Shown here in pieces: positions 1-7,270 of a stretch of 29,905 nt of DNA. Below the pieces are notes generated by a model. The model was not told the origin of the DNA. It saw nothing but the letters and a program-made list of their open reading frames with translations, and did not search any database. Source of the DNA: JAFKKS01 sp039808325 (GTDB taxonomy: Bacteria; Pseudomonadota; Alphaproteobacteria; Rhizobiales; Xanthobacteraceae); contig JBDHSU010000040.1 of NCBI GenBank assembly GCA_039808325.1, forward strand, positions 1 to 29,905. Reading direction: 5' to 3'. Every line of letters starts with the position of its first letter. Within the stretch, counting starts at the first letter, position 1. The position numbers and the translations under genes were made by a program.

Positions 1-29
1 AAAAGAACCCCGGGCAAGCCCGGGGTTCG
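1..29 (-). terminator. Rho-independent terminator of the outer-membrane protein gene
   Basis: Read on the minus strand, an 11-bp perfect GC-rich inverted repeat (GAACCCCGGGC and its complement) closes over a 2-nt spacer and is followed directly by TTTT. It lies about 30 nt past the stop codon of the beta-barrel gene, where that gene's terminator is expected. The window begins inside the T-tract, so the tract may be longer. Confidence 0.85.
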
Positions 30-56
30 TTGCATTCGATTCGCCGATCCGAAGGA

Positions 57-851
57 TCAGTAGCGGGCCGAGACCGGCGCGGCGCTGGCGAAGGGCCAGA
101 GCGGACCCTGGAACTTCACCGTCAGGCGCGCCATCAGGATGTCCGAGGTCGGCGTGATGTTGCGGTCGAGGATCGATGGCACGTTCGAGACGTGATGGAG
201 AACGGTGTCGAGTTCCACGTGCTTGTAGTCGACGCCGAGGATCCAGTCCGTGCCCGCGGTATGGAAGAAGGCGTAATCGAGACCGCCGCCGACATACCAG
301 CCGTTGTGCCACTGCCGGGTCTGCTCGAACACAGCGTTCGTCGCCGGATTAAAGCCGTTCGATTGCACGTTCGCGCCGGCCCAGCCGCCCGTGCCGTAGA
401 GCATGAAGCGATCCCAGGCGAGACCGAGCTTGCCGCCGATGGTGTAGAGGCTTTCCATCCTCACTTGACAGTTGAAGGCCGCGGCCGGGCAGACTGCACC
501 GCCGTGCCCCGCGCCGTCCATATTGTAGCTGCCGCTGTACTCGTAGCCGACCACGAGGCCGCCGCCGAAGCCAAGACCGCCGAACTGATATTGGGCGCCG
601 CCGTGGAAGCCGACCATCGCCTGATCGTGCGACTGCGTCCGCGGCGTCGGCGTGACGGCGTTGACATAAACCCAGTCGAAGTCGTTCCAGGAGCCGCCGA
701 TGCCGACGCCGGCGTACCAGCCGGACCAGTCGAAAGCCTGAACCGGCGCCATCATCGGGGCCTTGACCGGAAGGTCCGCCGCCGAAGCGCCAGCAACCGA
801 AAGCGCCAATGCCGCGCCAGCGAGAGAAAGAAGCGAAGTCGCCCTAGTCAT
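57..851 (-). CDS. Outer-membrane beta-barrel protein (Omp31/Opa-like porin family)
   Basis: Predicted 264-residue outer-membrane protein. The chosen ATG at 851 gives a clean Sec signal peptide (MTRATSLLSLAGAALALSVA, cleavage after the ASA-A region), followed by the DLPVKAP...FDWSGWYAGVGIGGSWNDF segment typical of rhizobial Omp25/Omp31-like proteins, where mature chains start near DLP and the first strand has WxGxYxG. The rest is Gly- and aromatic-rich with alternating residues, and it ends in an aromatic residue (ARY), as barrel proteins do. The reading frame stays open upstream to 1061, but that extension is Arg/Ser-rich and has no signal peptide, so I reject it. A GGGGG stretch seven bases before the ATG may serve as ribosome binding site. 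Role: surface barrel, possibly a small porin; substrate unknown. It is monocistronic, with its own terminator. Confidence 0.85.
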   Translation of the reverse strand: MTRATSLLSLAGAALALSVAGASAADLPVKAPMMAPVQAFDWSGWYAGVGIGGSWNDFDWVYVNAVTPTPRTQSHDQAMVGFHGGAQYQFGGLGFGGGLVVGYEYSGSYNMDGAGHGGAVCPAAAFNCQVRMESLYTIGGKLGLAWDRFMLYGTGGWAGANVQSNGFNPATNAVFEQTRQWHNGWYVGGGLDYAFFHTAGTDWILGVDYKHVELDTVLHHVSNVPSILDRNITPTSDILMARLTVKFQGPLWPFASAAPVSARY

Positions 852-1084
852 GTGTGTGCCCCCAAGTTGTCGAAGCCGGGATGTATTCCTAAAAGCCGAT
901 AACTTGGGTGCAGGATTCCATGACTTCGACGGACAAGTCGATGGAAAAGCAGATAAGACCCATACTATTGTGTGGCGTTGTGGCTGCCGCGCAACAAGTC
1001 TAGCGCGCCGTACCACTTGGCTGGCCGAATAACTTGCTCTGCCGACAGAACAATCAGCCAATTTTGGCGGGAACTTCGAGAGAT

Positions 1085-1162
1085 TGGTCGGAGCGGGGAG
1101 ATTTGAACTCCCGACCCCTAGTCCCCCAGACTAGTGCGCTAACCGGGCTGCGCTACGCTCCG
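1085..1162 (-). tRNA. tRNA-Pro (anticodon GGG), CCA encoded
   Basis: On the minus strand the 7-bp acceptor stem CGGAGCG/CGCTCCG (1156-1162 with 1089-1095) encloses a D arm, an anticodon arm and a T arm with the GTTCAAATC loop. The anticodon stem CTAGT/ACTAG frames the loop CTGGGGG, giving anticodon GGG and hence proline (CCC/CCU). The discriminator base is A and CCA is encoded at 1085-1087. The C1-G72 pair with A73 matches bacterial tRNA-Pro identity. Confidence 0.96.
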
Positions 1163-1179
1163 ACATCTTATCGGCGCCA

Positions 1180-1208
1180 CGTGTAGGCTGCCGCTTTCGT
1201 CTTCGCAA
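1180..1208 (-). promoter_or_regulatory. Candidate promoter of tRNA-Pro
   Basis: On the minus strand TTGCGA (1203-1208) and TACACG (1180-1185) are separated by 17 bases, ending 18 bases before the tRNA. The -10 box is a weak match. The identical -35 hexamer at the same spacing precedes tRNA-Leu in this window (26512-26540), which supports both calls. Confidence 0.45.
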
Positions 1209-1328
1209 GGGGATCGCGTGGGGGGCGCGTCGACGAAGCGCGCGCTGCTCCAACGCGGCGAGATTTCCGTCCCTTGCTTGGCCCGCTGATTGCGATGCCC
1301 CCGCCATAGAAGCGGCGAGGAGAAAATC

Positions 1329-2483
1329 ATGCCCGGGTCGATGCAGATTGAGACAGAGCCCAGGAGCGGCGCGGTCGGCGTTCGTCCTAAAATGGAACGC
1401 CTTCCCAACGTCCAGATCTTGCGCGCGATCGCGGCGATGATGATCGTCGTGCATCACTGCGGCATCGAGACGGCGCGGCTGGCCGCGAAGAGCGGGGGCG
1501 GGCCCTTGTTCAACGAGGAGCCGTGGGGATCGGGCGTTCCGATCTTCTTCGCCATCAGCGGCTTCATCATGGTCGTCACCAGCGCCCATTCGTTCGGCTC
1601 GCCCGGCGCGGCATTCGATTTCATGCGGCGGCGCATCATCCGGATCGTTCCGCTCTATTGGCTGGTCACGACCGTCGGGCTCGGCGCGCTCCTGGCGATG
1701 CCGTCATTTATGAAAGTGCTTCCGAACGACTACGGTTACATCATTTCGTCATATCTGTTCTGGCCGGCGATACGCCTGACCGGCGACGTGCGTCCCCTGG
1801 CGACGCCCGGATGGACGCTCAATCTCGAAATGTTTTTCTACGTGGTGTTCGCGGTCGGGTTGCTCTTTCCGCGGCGCGTCGGTTTGCCGTTCCTCTTCGC
1901 GAGCCTCGGCTTGCTGGTGGCCGCGCGCGTGGCCGGCCTGTTTTCCGGTGTCGTCCTCAATTTCTGGGGCGACCCGATCGTGCTCGGCTTCCTGTCGGGC
2001 GCGGCGCTCGGCGTTGTCTACAATCGCGGCTTTCGCCTCTCGGGCCGCGCCGCGGCGGCGCTCGCGATCGTGAGTTTCGCCGTCCTCTGGCAGGTCGACG
2101 TCAGCGGCCCCGAGGATTCGCTTTTCGCGCGTTTTGCCTTCGCGGCGCCGTCGGCGTTCGTGCTGGCGGGATTTGCGCTGGGGCCGCAGCTCGACGAACG
2201 CTGGCGTTTCTGGTGGCCGGCGCTGATCGTCGGCGACGCGTCCTACAGCCTCTATCTGGTGCACGAGTTCGTGCTGCGGCCGATATACCTCGTATGGCAG
2301 AAAGTGATTCCGGACGCCATTTCGTTATGGCTCTTCATTCCGCTCGGCTTCGGGGTGTCGCTCTTCGTCGCGTTGACGACATACTACTGCTTCGAGAAGC
2401 CGGTGACCCGCTGGCTTAACGCGAAGTGGCGAAAGCGCGATCCGCGGCCGGCTGCGCCGCAGCCGATGCCGGCGCGGGCCTGA
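1329..2483 (+). CDS. Membrane O-acyltransferase, acyltransferase-3 family (OafA/ExoZ-like)
   Basis: A 384-residue polytopic inner-membrane protein. It opens with RLPNVQILRAIAAMMIVVHHCG, the signature first helix of acyltransferase-3 proteins, with the conserved RxxA and the putative active-site His pair in VVHHCG. GVPIFFAISGFIMV and the RRRIIRIVPLYWL segment follow, both diagnostic. Around ten transmembrane helices run to residue 365, ending in a short basic Pro-rich tail. The ATG at 1329 is chosen because GAGGAG lies 7-10 bases upstream; a TTG at 1290 in the same frame is less likely. Members transfer acetyl or other acyl groups onto sugars of exopolysaccharide, O-antigen or Nod factor. Beside the polysaccharide locus it probably decorates that polymer. 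Its 3' end overlaps the converging polymerase gene by 68 bases. Confidence 0.88.
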   Translation: MPGSMQIETEPRSGAVGVRPKMERLPNVQILRAIAAMMIVVHHCGIETARLAAKSGGGPLFNEEPWGSGVPIFFAISGFIMVVTSAHSFGSPGAAFDFMRRRIIRIVPLYWLVTTVGLGALLAMPSFMKVLPNDYGYIISSYLFWPAIRLTGDVRPLATPGWTLNLEMFFYVVFAVGLLFPRRVGLPFLFASLGLLVAARVAGLFSGVVLNFWGDPIVLGFLSGAALGVVYNRGFRLSGRAAAALAIVSFAVLWQVDVSGPEDSLFARFAFAAPSAFVLAGFALGPQLDERWRFWWPALIVGDASYSLYLVHEFVLRPIYLVWQKVIPDAISLWLFIPLGFGVSLFVALTTYYCFEKPVTRWLNAKWRKRDPRPAAPQPMPARA

Positions 2484-3723
2484 CCGCGCGGCGTCGGCGC
2501 CGCCGCGGCTTCGAGACGATCGCGAGGCCCCAGACGAGCCCGAACAGCAGCCAGAGATGGCGCCAATGGTCGGTATCGATCTGGAAGCCTTGCAGGATCT
2601 GGCCGAACGTGACGGACCAAAGGGCGATGTATGTTCCTTGCCAGGGCGTGCGCCGCCAGACCGTCGACCAGCCGAGCCATACGGTCAATAGGACGAGGCA
2701 GAAATACGAGATGCCGCCGAGCCAGCCGTATGACGAGAAAGCGTTGACGAACACGTCATGCGGCGCCTCGGGGAAGTAATCCGTGAAGCGGAGCGGGCCG
2801 AACCCGTTGGGACGGTCGAGCAGCATCGGAATCGCGTCGAGCAATTTTCCGAAGCGGCCGTGCACGCCGGTGTCGTAGTCCTGCTTGAGCGACGCGCGAA
2901 CCTCGAAAAGCTCGTGCACGGAATCGATCGATAGGATCGCGGCGAGCGCCAGCGCCAGCACCGCGACACCGGCGATCGCGATGACCACGATGCGCATGCG
3001 CGTCGACGTCGAGCGCGTGGTCACGAACAGCAACAGCCCGGTCATGACGAACGCCATGGCGACCGCGCCCCATGCGCCGCGCGAGAACGAGAAGAAGATG
3101 CCGCCGAGCAACACCATCAAATAGACGAAGGAACGGATCGGGTGCCTCAGCGTGCCGGCCATGAAGCCTTGCACGATCAGGACCGCCGGCGCCATCAAGA
3201 ATGGGCCGAAAACGTTCGGATCCTTGAAGGTGCCGGTCACGCGTCCGTACAGGGTAAAAATCTCGCCGGTGCCGGCGAGATTCATGTAGCCGGCGAAGCC
3301 GCAGAGCGAGGAAATCACGCCGGCGAAGATCCAGGCCTTGCTGATGATTTCAAGCCGGTTCTCCGTGTCCTCCGCCATGAGGCACGCAAAAAAGACGGCG
3401 CTGAATCCCATGTAGATCGAGATGATGACGAACATCACGCTCGGTTGATGGTCGAGAAATGGAATGAGCGACAGCGCGCCGCCGATGTTGAAGGTGGTGA
3501 CCAGAAGCAGGAGCGGGGCGACGCCGGCCGGGAAGCGCATCCCGCTGAGGACGAAGACGACCGCGACGCAAAGAAACAGCACGTCGTATGGTGCGGGCTC
3601 GACGAGAACGATCGAGCTCGACGCCACCATCAGCCAGAGCAGGGCGCGGCGGAGCCGCTCCGTCGATATGCGCAGCGGTGACGCATGCGCAATGTCGCTG
3701 GCTGTATAGGCGGCGTGAGCCAT
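2416..3723 (-). CDS. O-antigen ligase/polymerase family membrane protein (Wzy-like)
   Basis: A 435-residue inner-membrane protein with about ten to twelve hydrophobic helices. A large loop after residue 270 carries HGRFGKLLDAIPMLLDRPNGFGPLRF and PHDVFVNAFSSYGWLGG; the PxxGxGP and H-x-x-x-x-NxxxxxGxxG pattern is typical of the Wzy_C/O-antigen ligase family. The C-terminus is a cytosolic Arg-rich tail (a run of six Arg in PRRRRRRAV). Members either polymerise lipid-linked repeat units (Wzy) or ligate glycan to an acceptor; in this operon polymerisation is the better guess. Its ATG follows the TGA of the upstream sugar-phosphate transferase by one base, so the two are probably translationally coupled. 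The last 68 bases are antisense to the end of the acyltransferase gene. Confidence 0.82.
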   Translation of the reverse strand: MAHAAYTASDIAHASPLRISTERLRRALLWLMVASSSIVLVEPAPYDVLFLCVAVVFVLSGMRFPAGVAPLLLLVTTFNIGGALSLIPFLDHQPSVMFVIISIYMGFSAVFFACLMAEDTENRLEIISKAWIFAGVISSLCGFAGYMNLAGTGEIFTLYGRVTGTFKDPNVFGPFLMAPAVLIVQGFMAGTLRHPIRSFVYLMVLLGGIFFSFSRGAWGAVAMAFVMTGLLLFVTTRSTSTRMRIVVIAIAGVAVLALALAAILSIDSVHELFEVRASLKQDYDTGVHGRFGKLLDAIPMLLDRPNGFGPLRFTDYFPEAPHDVFVNAFSSYGWLGGISYFCLVLLTVWLGWSTVWRRTPWQGTYIALWSVTFGQILQGFQIDTDHWRHLWLLFGLVWGLAIVSKPRRRRRRAVRPAPASAAAQPAADRAFATSR

Positions 3724-3724
3724 C

Positions 3725-5272
3725 TCAGTAGGCGTTTTCGGATTTCGCCAGCGCGAACGGCGTTTTCGCCAGGATGTAGAAGTCGAAAATCACCGACCAG
3801 TTTTCGATGTAGTAGAGATCGTGCTCGACACGGTGTTGGATTTTTTGCTGCGTGTCCGTTTCGCCGCGCCAGCCATTGACCTGCGCCCAGCCGGTGATGC
3901 CGGGCTTCACGCGATGCCGCGCGAAATATCCGTCGACAGCCTCGTCGTAGAGGCGGTCCGCCGCCTTGGCGTGGACCGCGTGCGGCCGCGGCCCGACGAG
4001 CGAGAGGTCGCCCTTAAGGACGACGTTGATGAGCTGCGGCAGTTCGTCGAGCGAGGTTTTGCGAATGAAGCGGCCGACGCGCGTGACGCGCGGGTCGCCC
4101 TTCGTCACCAGCTTCGATGCCGTCGCGTCGCACTGATCGACATACATCGAACGGAATTTGTAGACCTCGATCAACTCGTTGTTGAAGCCGTAGCGCTTCT
4201 GCTTGAAGAAGATCGGACCGCGGCTGTCGAGGCGGATGGCGAGCGCGACAAGCGCCATCACCGGAAGCGCCGCCAGCAGCGCCGCGCCGCCGACGATCTT
4301 GTCGAACAGCCATTTCATCACGACGTCCCAGTCGGTGATCGGCTTGTCGAAGACGTCGAGCACCGGCAGGTTTCCGATGTAGGAATAGGCGCGAGGCCTG
4401 AACCGCAGCTTGTTCGAATGCGCGGACAGGCGAATATCGACGGGCAGCACCCAAAGCTTCTTGAGCATTTCGAGAATGCGGCTCTCCGCCGAGATCGGCA
4501 GCGAGAAGATCACGAGATCGACGCGCGTGCGGCGCGCGAATTCCACGAGCTGATCGACGCTGCCGAGCTTCTCCAGGCCTGCGCATACCGGCGGCGAGCG
4601 GTCTTCGCCGCGATCGTCGAATACGCCGACGAGTTGAAGGTCCGAATTTTTCTGATGGTTGAGGGCATCGATGAGGGCTTTGCCCGCGTCGCCGCCGCCG
4701 ACCACGACGGCACGGCGCTCCAGGCGGCCTTCCCTGGTCCAGTGACGAACGAGCGCCGACAGCGCGAGGCGGAAGACGATCAGAACGGCTAAGCCGCTGC
4801 CGTAGTAGCTTGCCAGCCAAACACGGGAGAACGTGCCCTCGAACTTGGCGAAAAAAGCGATCGCCATCGCGATGAAGAAGGCGACGGTCCAGGCCGGCAC
4901 GATCCGGATCAGTTGCGGAACGAGGCTGCGGAAGGCCGTGATCTCGTAAACGTCCGCCGCCTGGAACGAGAGGACCGACATCAGCGAAATGACGACGATG
5001 GCGATGGGGTAATACCAGTCGAAGCCGTACGAGGGCAGAACGTACAGGGTGTAGACGGCGGCGCCGACCAGCACGATGAGCGCGAACTCGATCACGCGGA
5101 CGAGGCCCGCCAGCACGATTGGCGAATAGGCGGGGTGGAAGGGCTGGGCGATCACCTTGAGGGCCGCCGCCGAAAGTTCCGCCGCCCGCTGTGGCGTCTG
5201 CATGATGCGGGCTCCGGCCGGGAGGGCCGTCGCGCCCGCTTGCAATGTGGATCGACTTTGAAATTCGGTCAT
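3725..5272 (-). CDS. Undecaprenyl-phosphate hexose-1-phosphate transferase (WcaJ/PssY/HfsE-type)
   Basis: A 515-residue initiating enzyme: it moves a hexose-1-phosphate from a UDP-sugar to undecaprenyl phosphate at the inner membrane and starts repeat-unit assembly. Residues about 50-180 contain four to five membrane helices. A Rossmann-like middle domain follows (VVVGGGDAGKALIDAL, near 190-205). After the reentrant hydrophobic segment near 330 comes the catalytic bac_transf domain with KRYGFNNELIEVYKFRSM, SLDELPQLINVVLKGDLSLVGPRP and KPGITGWAQVNGWRGET, all hallmark motifs. Length fits the long polyisoprenyl family. It is the third gene of the minus-strand operon, 104 bases after the glycosyltransferase, with no terminator between. 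Substrate sugar cannot be read from sequence; glucose is the commonest in this subfamily. Confidence 0.93.
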   Translation of the reverse strand: MTEFQSRSTLQAGATALPAGARIMQTPQRAAELSAAALKVIAQPFHPAYSPIVLAGLVRVIEFALIVLVGAAVYTLYVLPSYGFDWYYPIAIVVISLMSVLSFQAADVYEITAFRSLVPQLIRIVPAWTVAFFIAMAIAFFAKFEGTFSRVWLASYYGSGLAVLIVFRLALSALVRHWTREGRLERRAVVVGGGDAGKALIDALNHQKNSDLQLVGVFDDRGEDRSPPVCAGLEKLGSVDQLVEFARRTRVDLVIFSLPISAESRILEMLKKLWVLPVDIRLSAHSNKLRFRPRAYSYIGNLPVLDVFDKPITDWDVVMKWLFDKIVGGAALLAALPVMALVALAIRLDSRGPIFFKQKRYGFNNELIEVYKFRSMYVDQCDATASKLVTKGDPRVTRVGRFIRKTSLDELPQLINVVLKGDLSLVGPRPHAVHAKAADRLYDEAVDGYFARHRVKPGITGWAQVNGWRGETDTQQKIQHRVEHDLYYIENWSVIFDFYILAKTPFALAKSENAY

Positions 5273-5376
5273 GACGCAACTCGACCTTGTGCGCCAAGAC
5301 AGACAGGCGGCAGGCGCCTCTTTCGCCTACGTGAAAAGTTTCAAGAAAAGCTTAGTGCGATCGTAAGAATTCGGCC

Positions 5377-6480
5377 TCAACGGGCGCCCAGCGCCTGCCG
5401 GTAGGCCGTTAAGACCTGCTCCGTCATCGCGTCGGCGGAGAAGCGACGGCGCACCTCCTCCTGCAGTTCTTCGGCACGGGTGGCGGCGGCGGAGAGGTCG
5501 GTCAGGGTCGCGCGGATGGCGTGGGCGAGGGCGCCGCTATCTCCGGCCGGGACGAGACCCTCCGGGATGATCTCCGGAATGCCGCCGACGGCGGTCGCGA
5601 TGAGCGGCATGGCCGCCGCGGCCGCCTCCAGTACGACATAGGGGAGCGACTCCGCCCGGGAAGGCACGACCAGGACACGGCCATTGGCAAAGGCGGCGCG
5701 TGCCGGCATGGCGCCGGGAAAGCGGACGGAGGCCAGGGCGAGCTTTTCCGCCTGAGCGCGGAACAGGGCCGCGTCGGGCCCGTCTCCGACGATGGTCGCG
5801 GAAACCGGCATCCCCTCCCTGTGCAACAGCGCGATGGCGTCGAGAAGCACGTCGACGCCTTTGAGGAGCCGCAGCTCGCCGACAAACACGAGGTCGGTCG
5901 CGTCCGTGCCGCGGGCGAGCGGCACGAACTCCTCCGCCGCGACGCCATTGTGGATGATCCGCGCTTTCGCGCCCGGTTCGCCGACCTGGGCCCGGAAAAC
6001 GTTCTGCCCATAGGCGCTCTCGAACAGGAACAGGTCGGTGCGCGCAATGAGAACCCGCTCCATGGTCAGATACATGAAGCCGATCGGCGAGGTGCGCCTG
6101 TAATGCAGGCTGCCGCCATGTGGCGTGTAAGCGCGGATCGCCCGTCCGCCGCGCGCAAGCCGGGCATAAGCGCCGCCCTTGGCGCCGTGACCGTGGATCA
6201 CATCGACGTTTTCTTCAGCGGCGAACGAGGAGACCAGGCGAGTGGCGCTGGCATCGCCCCAGCCGATGTGCCGGCTCATGGCGATGCGTCGCACGCCGAG
6301 CGCCATCGTCTGCGCGAGCGAAGAGAGCGTTGCCTCCGCGAGCTTGGCGCCGGTCGAAGCGTCCGCGACGATGCCGACGCGGTGGCCGCGCGCGGTTTGT
6401 CCGTTCGCCAGATCGACGACGTGACGGAACAGCCCCCCTACGGGAGCCCGCAAGACGTGAAGAATACGGAGAGGGCGCAC
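5377..6480 (-). CDS. Glycosyltransferase family 4 (GT-B fold)
   Basis: A cytoplasmic glycosyltransferase of 367 residues, adding a sugar from a nucleotide donor to the lipid-linked repeat unit. The N-terminal half has the acceptor-side glycine motif (LRILHVLRAPVGGLFRHVVDLA) and HGHGAKGG. The C-terminal half has FVGELRLLKGVDVLLDA, VGDGPD and a family-4 E-x7-E region (SRAESLPYVVLEAAAAAMPLIATAVGGIPEII). I choose the GTG at 6480, four bases after the stop of the export gene, because the protein then begins directly with the first beta strand; an ATG at 6570 would overlap the export gene by 86 bases and add a tail with no family resemblance. No strong ribosome binding site precedes the GTG, which suggests coupling to the upstream gene. 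Confidence 0.88.
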   Translation of the reverse strand: MRPLRILHVLRAPVGGLFRHVVDLANGQTARGHRVGIVADASTGAKLAEATLSSLAQTMALGVRRIAMSRHIGWGDASATRLVSSFAAEENVDVIHGHGAKGGAYARLARGGRAIRAYTPHGGSLHYRRTSPIGFMYLTMERVLIARTDLFLFESAYGQNVFRAQVGEPGAKARIIHNGVAAEEFVPLARGTDATDLVFVGELRLLKGVDVLLDAIALLHREGMPVSATIVGDGPDAALFRAQAEKLALASVRFPGAMPARAAFANGRVLVVPSRAESLPYVVLEAAAAAMPLIATAVGGIPEIIPEGLVPAGDSGALAHAIRATLTDLSAAATRAEELQEEVRRRFSADAMTEQVLTAYRQALGAR

Positions 6481-6484
6481 AAGT

Positions 6485-7078
6485 TCAGAACCAACGTTCG
6501 GCGACGTTGATCGTGTCGCCTGGCCGCACGGGGGCATACAGCGGGACTTGTCCGCGCATGAGTTCCCCATTGACCGTTCGGCTCACGCGCACGCGGCCCT
6601 TATAGGCGCGCGGGCTAAATCCACCGGCGATCGCGACGGCGGTTTCAACGGTCATGTTCGCGACATAGGGATACTGGCCGGGATTGGCGACCTCGCCGAG
6701 GATGAAGAACGGCCGGTAAAACTCAACCTCGACCGCGACGTGTGGCTCGCGGATATATCCGTTCCTGAGCCGCGTCGTGATGTTGCCGGCCAATTCCTTC
6801 GTCGTCAGCCCGCGTGCCGGAACCACGCCGATCAAAGGCATCGTGACGGCGCCGTTCGGATCGACGGCGTATGTGCTGGTCAGGCCCTCCTGGCCGAAGA
6901 CGACGATGCGCAGCCGGTCTCCGGAGTCGAGCCGGTAAGGCCCCGCCATCTCCGCCGCCGTTTGATCGGCATAAGCAACGGGCGGCATGACATCGCCCGT
7001 CCGGGAATAGGAGGACGAAACGCATCCGCCCAGGGCGAAGGCGATCGATGACAGTGTGATAATGCGGCTTAGCCGCAT
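6485..7078 (-). CDS. Polysaccharide export lipoprotein (Wza/GumB/HfsD-type)
   Basis: A 197-residue outer-membrane exporter subunit. The ATG at 7078 gives a lipoprotein signal (MRLSRIITLSSIAFALGGC) with lipobox ALGGC, so Cys19 would be acylated; AGGGGA sits about 8-13 bases upstream. Upstream in-frame codons to 7213 would bury this signal and are rejected. Then come the Poly_export domain (YRLDSGDRLRIVVFGQEGLTSTYAVDPNGAVTMPLIG, near 58-95) and one SLBB domain (FILGEVANPGQYPYVANMTVETAVAIAGG, near 132-160). It is shorter than E. coli Wza (about 360 residues) and lacks extra SLBB repeats and the C-terminal helix that forms the pore, as in GumB-like proteins. It is first in the minus-strand operon and divergent from the co-polymerase gene, its expected partner. 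Confidence 0.93.
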   Translation of the reverse strand: MRLSRIITLSSIAFALGGCVSSSYSRTGDVMPPVAYADQTAAEMAGPYRLDSGDRLRIVVFGQEGLTSTYAVDPNGAVTMPLIGVVPARGLTTKELAGNITTRLRNGYIREPHVAVEVEFYRPFFILGEVANPGQYPYVANMTVETAVAIAGGFSPRAYKGRVRVSRTVNGELMRGQVPLYAPVRPGDTINVAERWF

Positions 7079-7133
7079 GGGAGAATCCCCTGACAAACGC
7101 GACAACAACGGAAGGGATTTAGGCGCCGATATA

Positions 7134-7193
7134 GTTAAAAAACCGTGTTTCGTTCGATGTCCCAAGTTAACCTTGCCCGGACTGTTCGTTAAC
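7134..7193. promoter_or_regulatory. Divergent control region with phased GTTAA(A/C) boxes
   Basis: The 192-base gap between the divergent export and co-polymerase genes must hold both promoters. Two perfect GTTAAC hexamers occur at 7166-7171 and 7188-7193 (22 bp apart) and a GTTAAA at 7134-7139 (32 bp before the first). The spacing is close to two and three helical turns, as expected for same-face protein binding. No regulator can be named, and no clear -35/-10 pair is visible. Confidence 0.3.
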
Positions 7194-7270
7194 GCCACGG
7201 AAACCATAATCATCTCTATTTCCGTTAGGTCCCGTTGGGGATTCGTTGAAGGCGTGGAAGCAGGCAGACG

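Noticed and set aside
30..902. A 290-codon plus-strand frame opposite the outer-membrane protein
   Set aside because: Low-complexity Arg/Ala/Asp/Val composition; the opposite strand encodes a clear signal peptide and barrel.
4014..5297. A 427-codon minus-strand frame over the hexose-1-phosphate transferase
   Set aside because: Different frame of the same strand, full of Arg/Pro/Gly; the neighbouring frame has all the family motifs.
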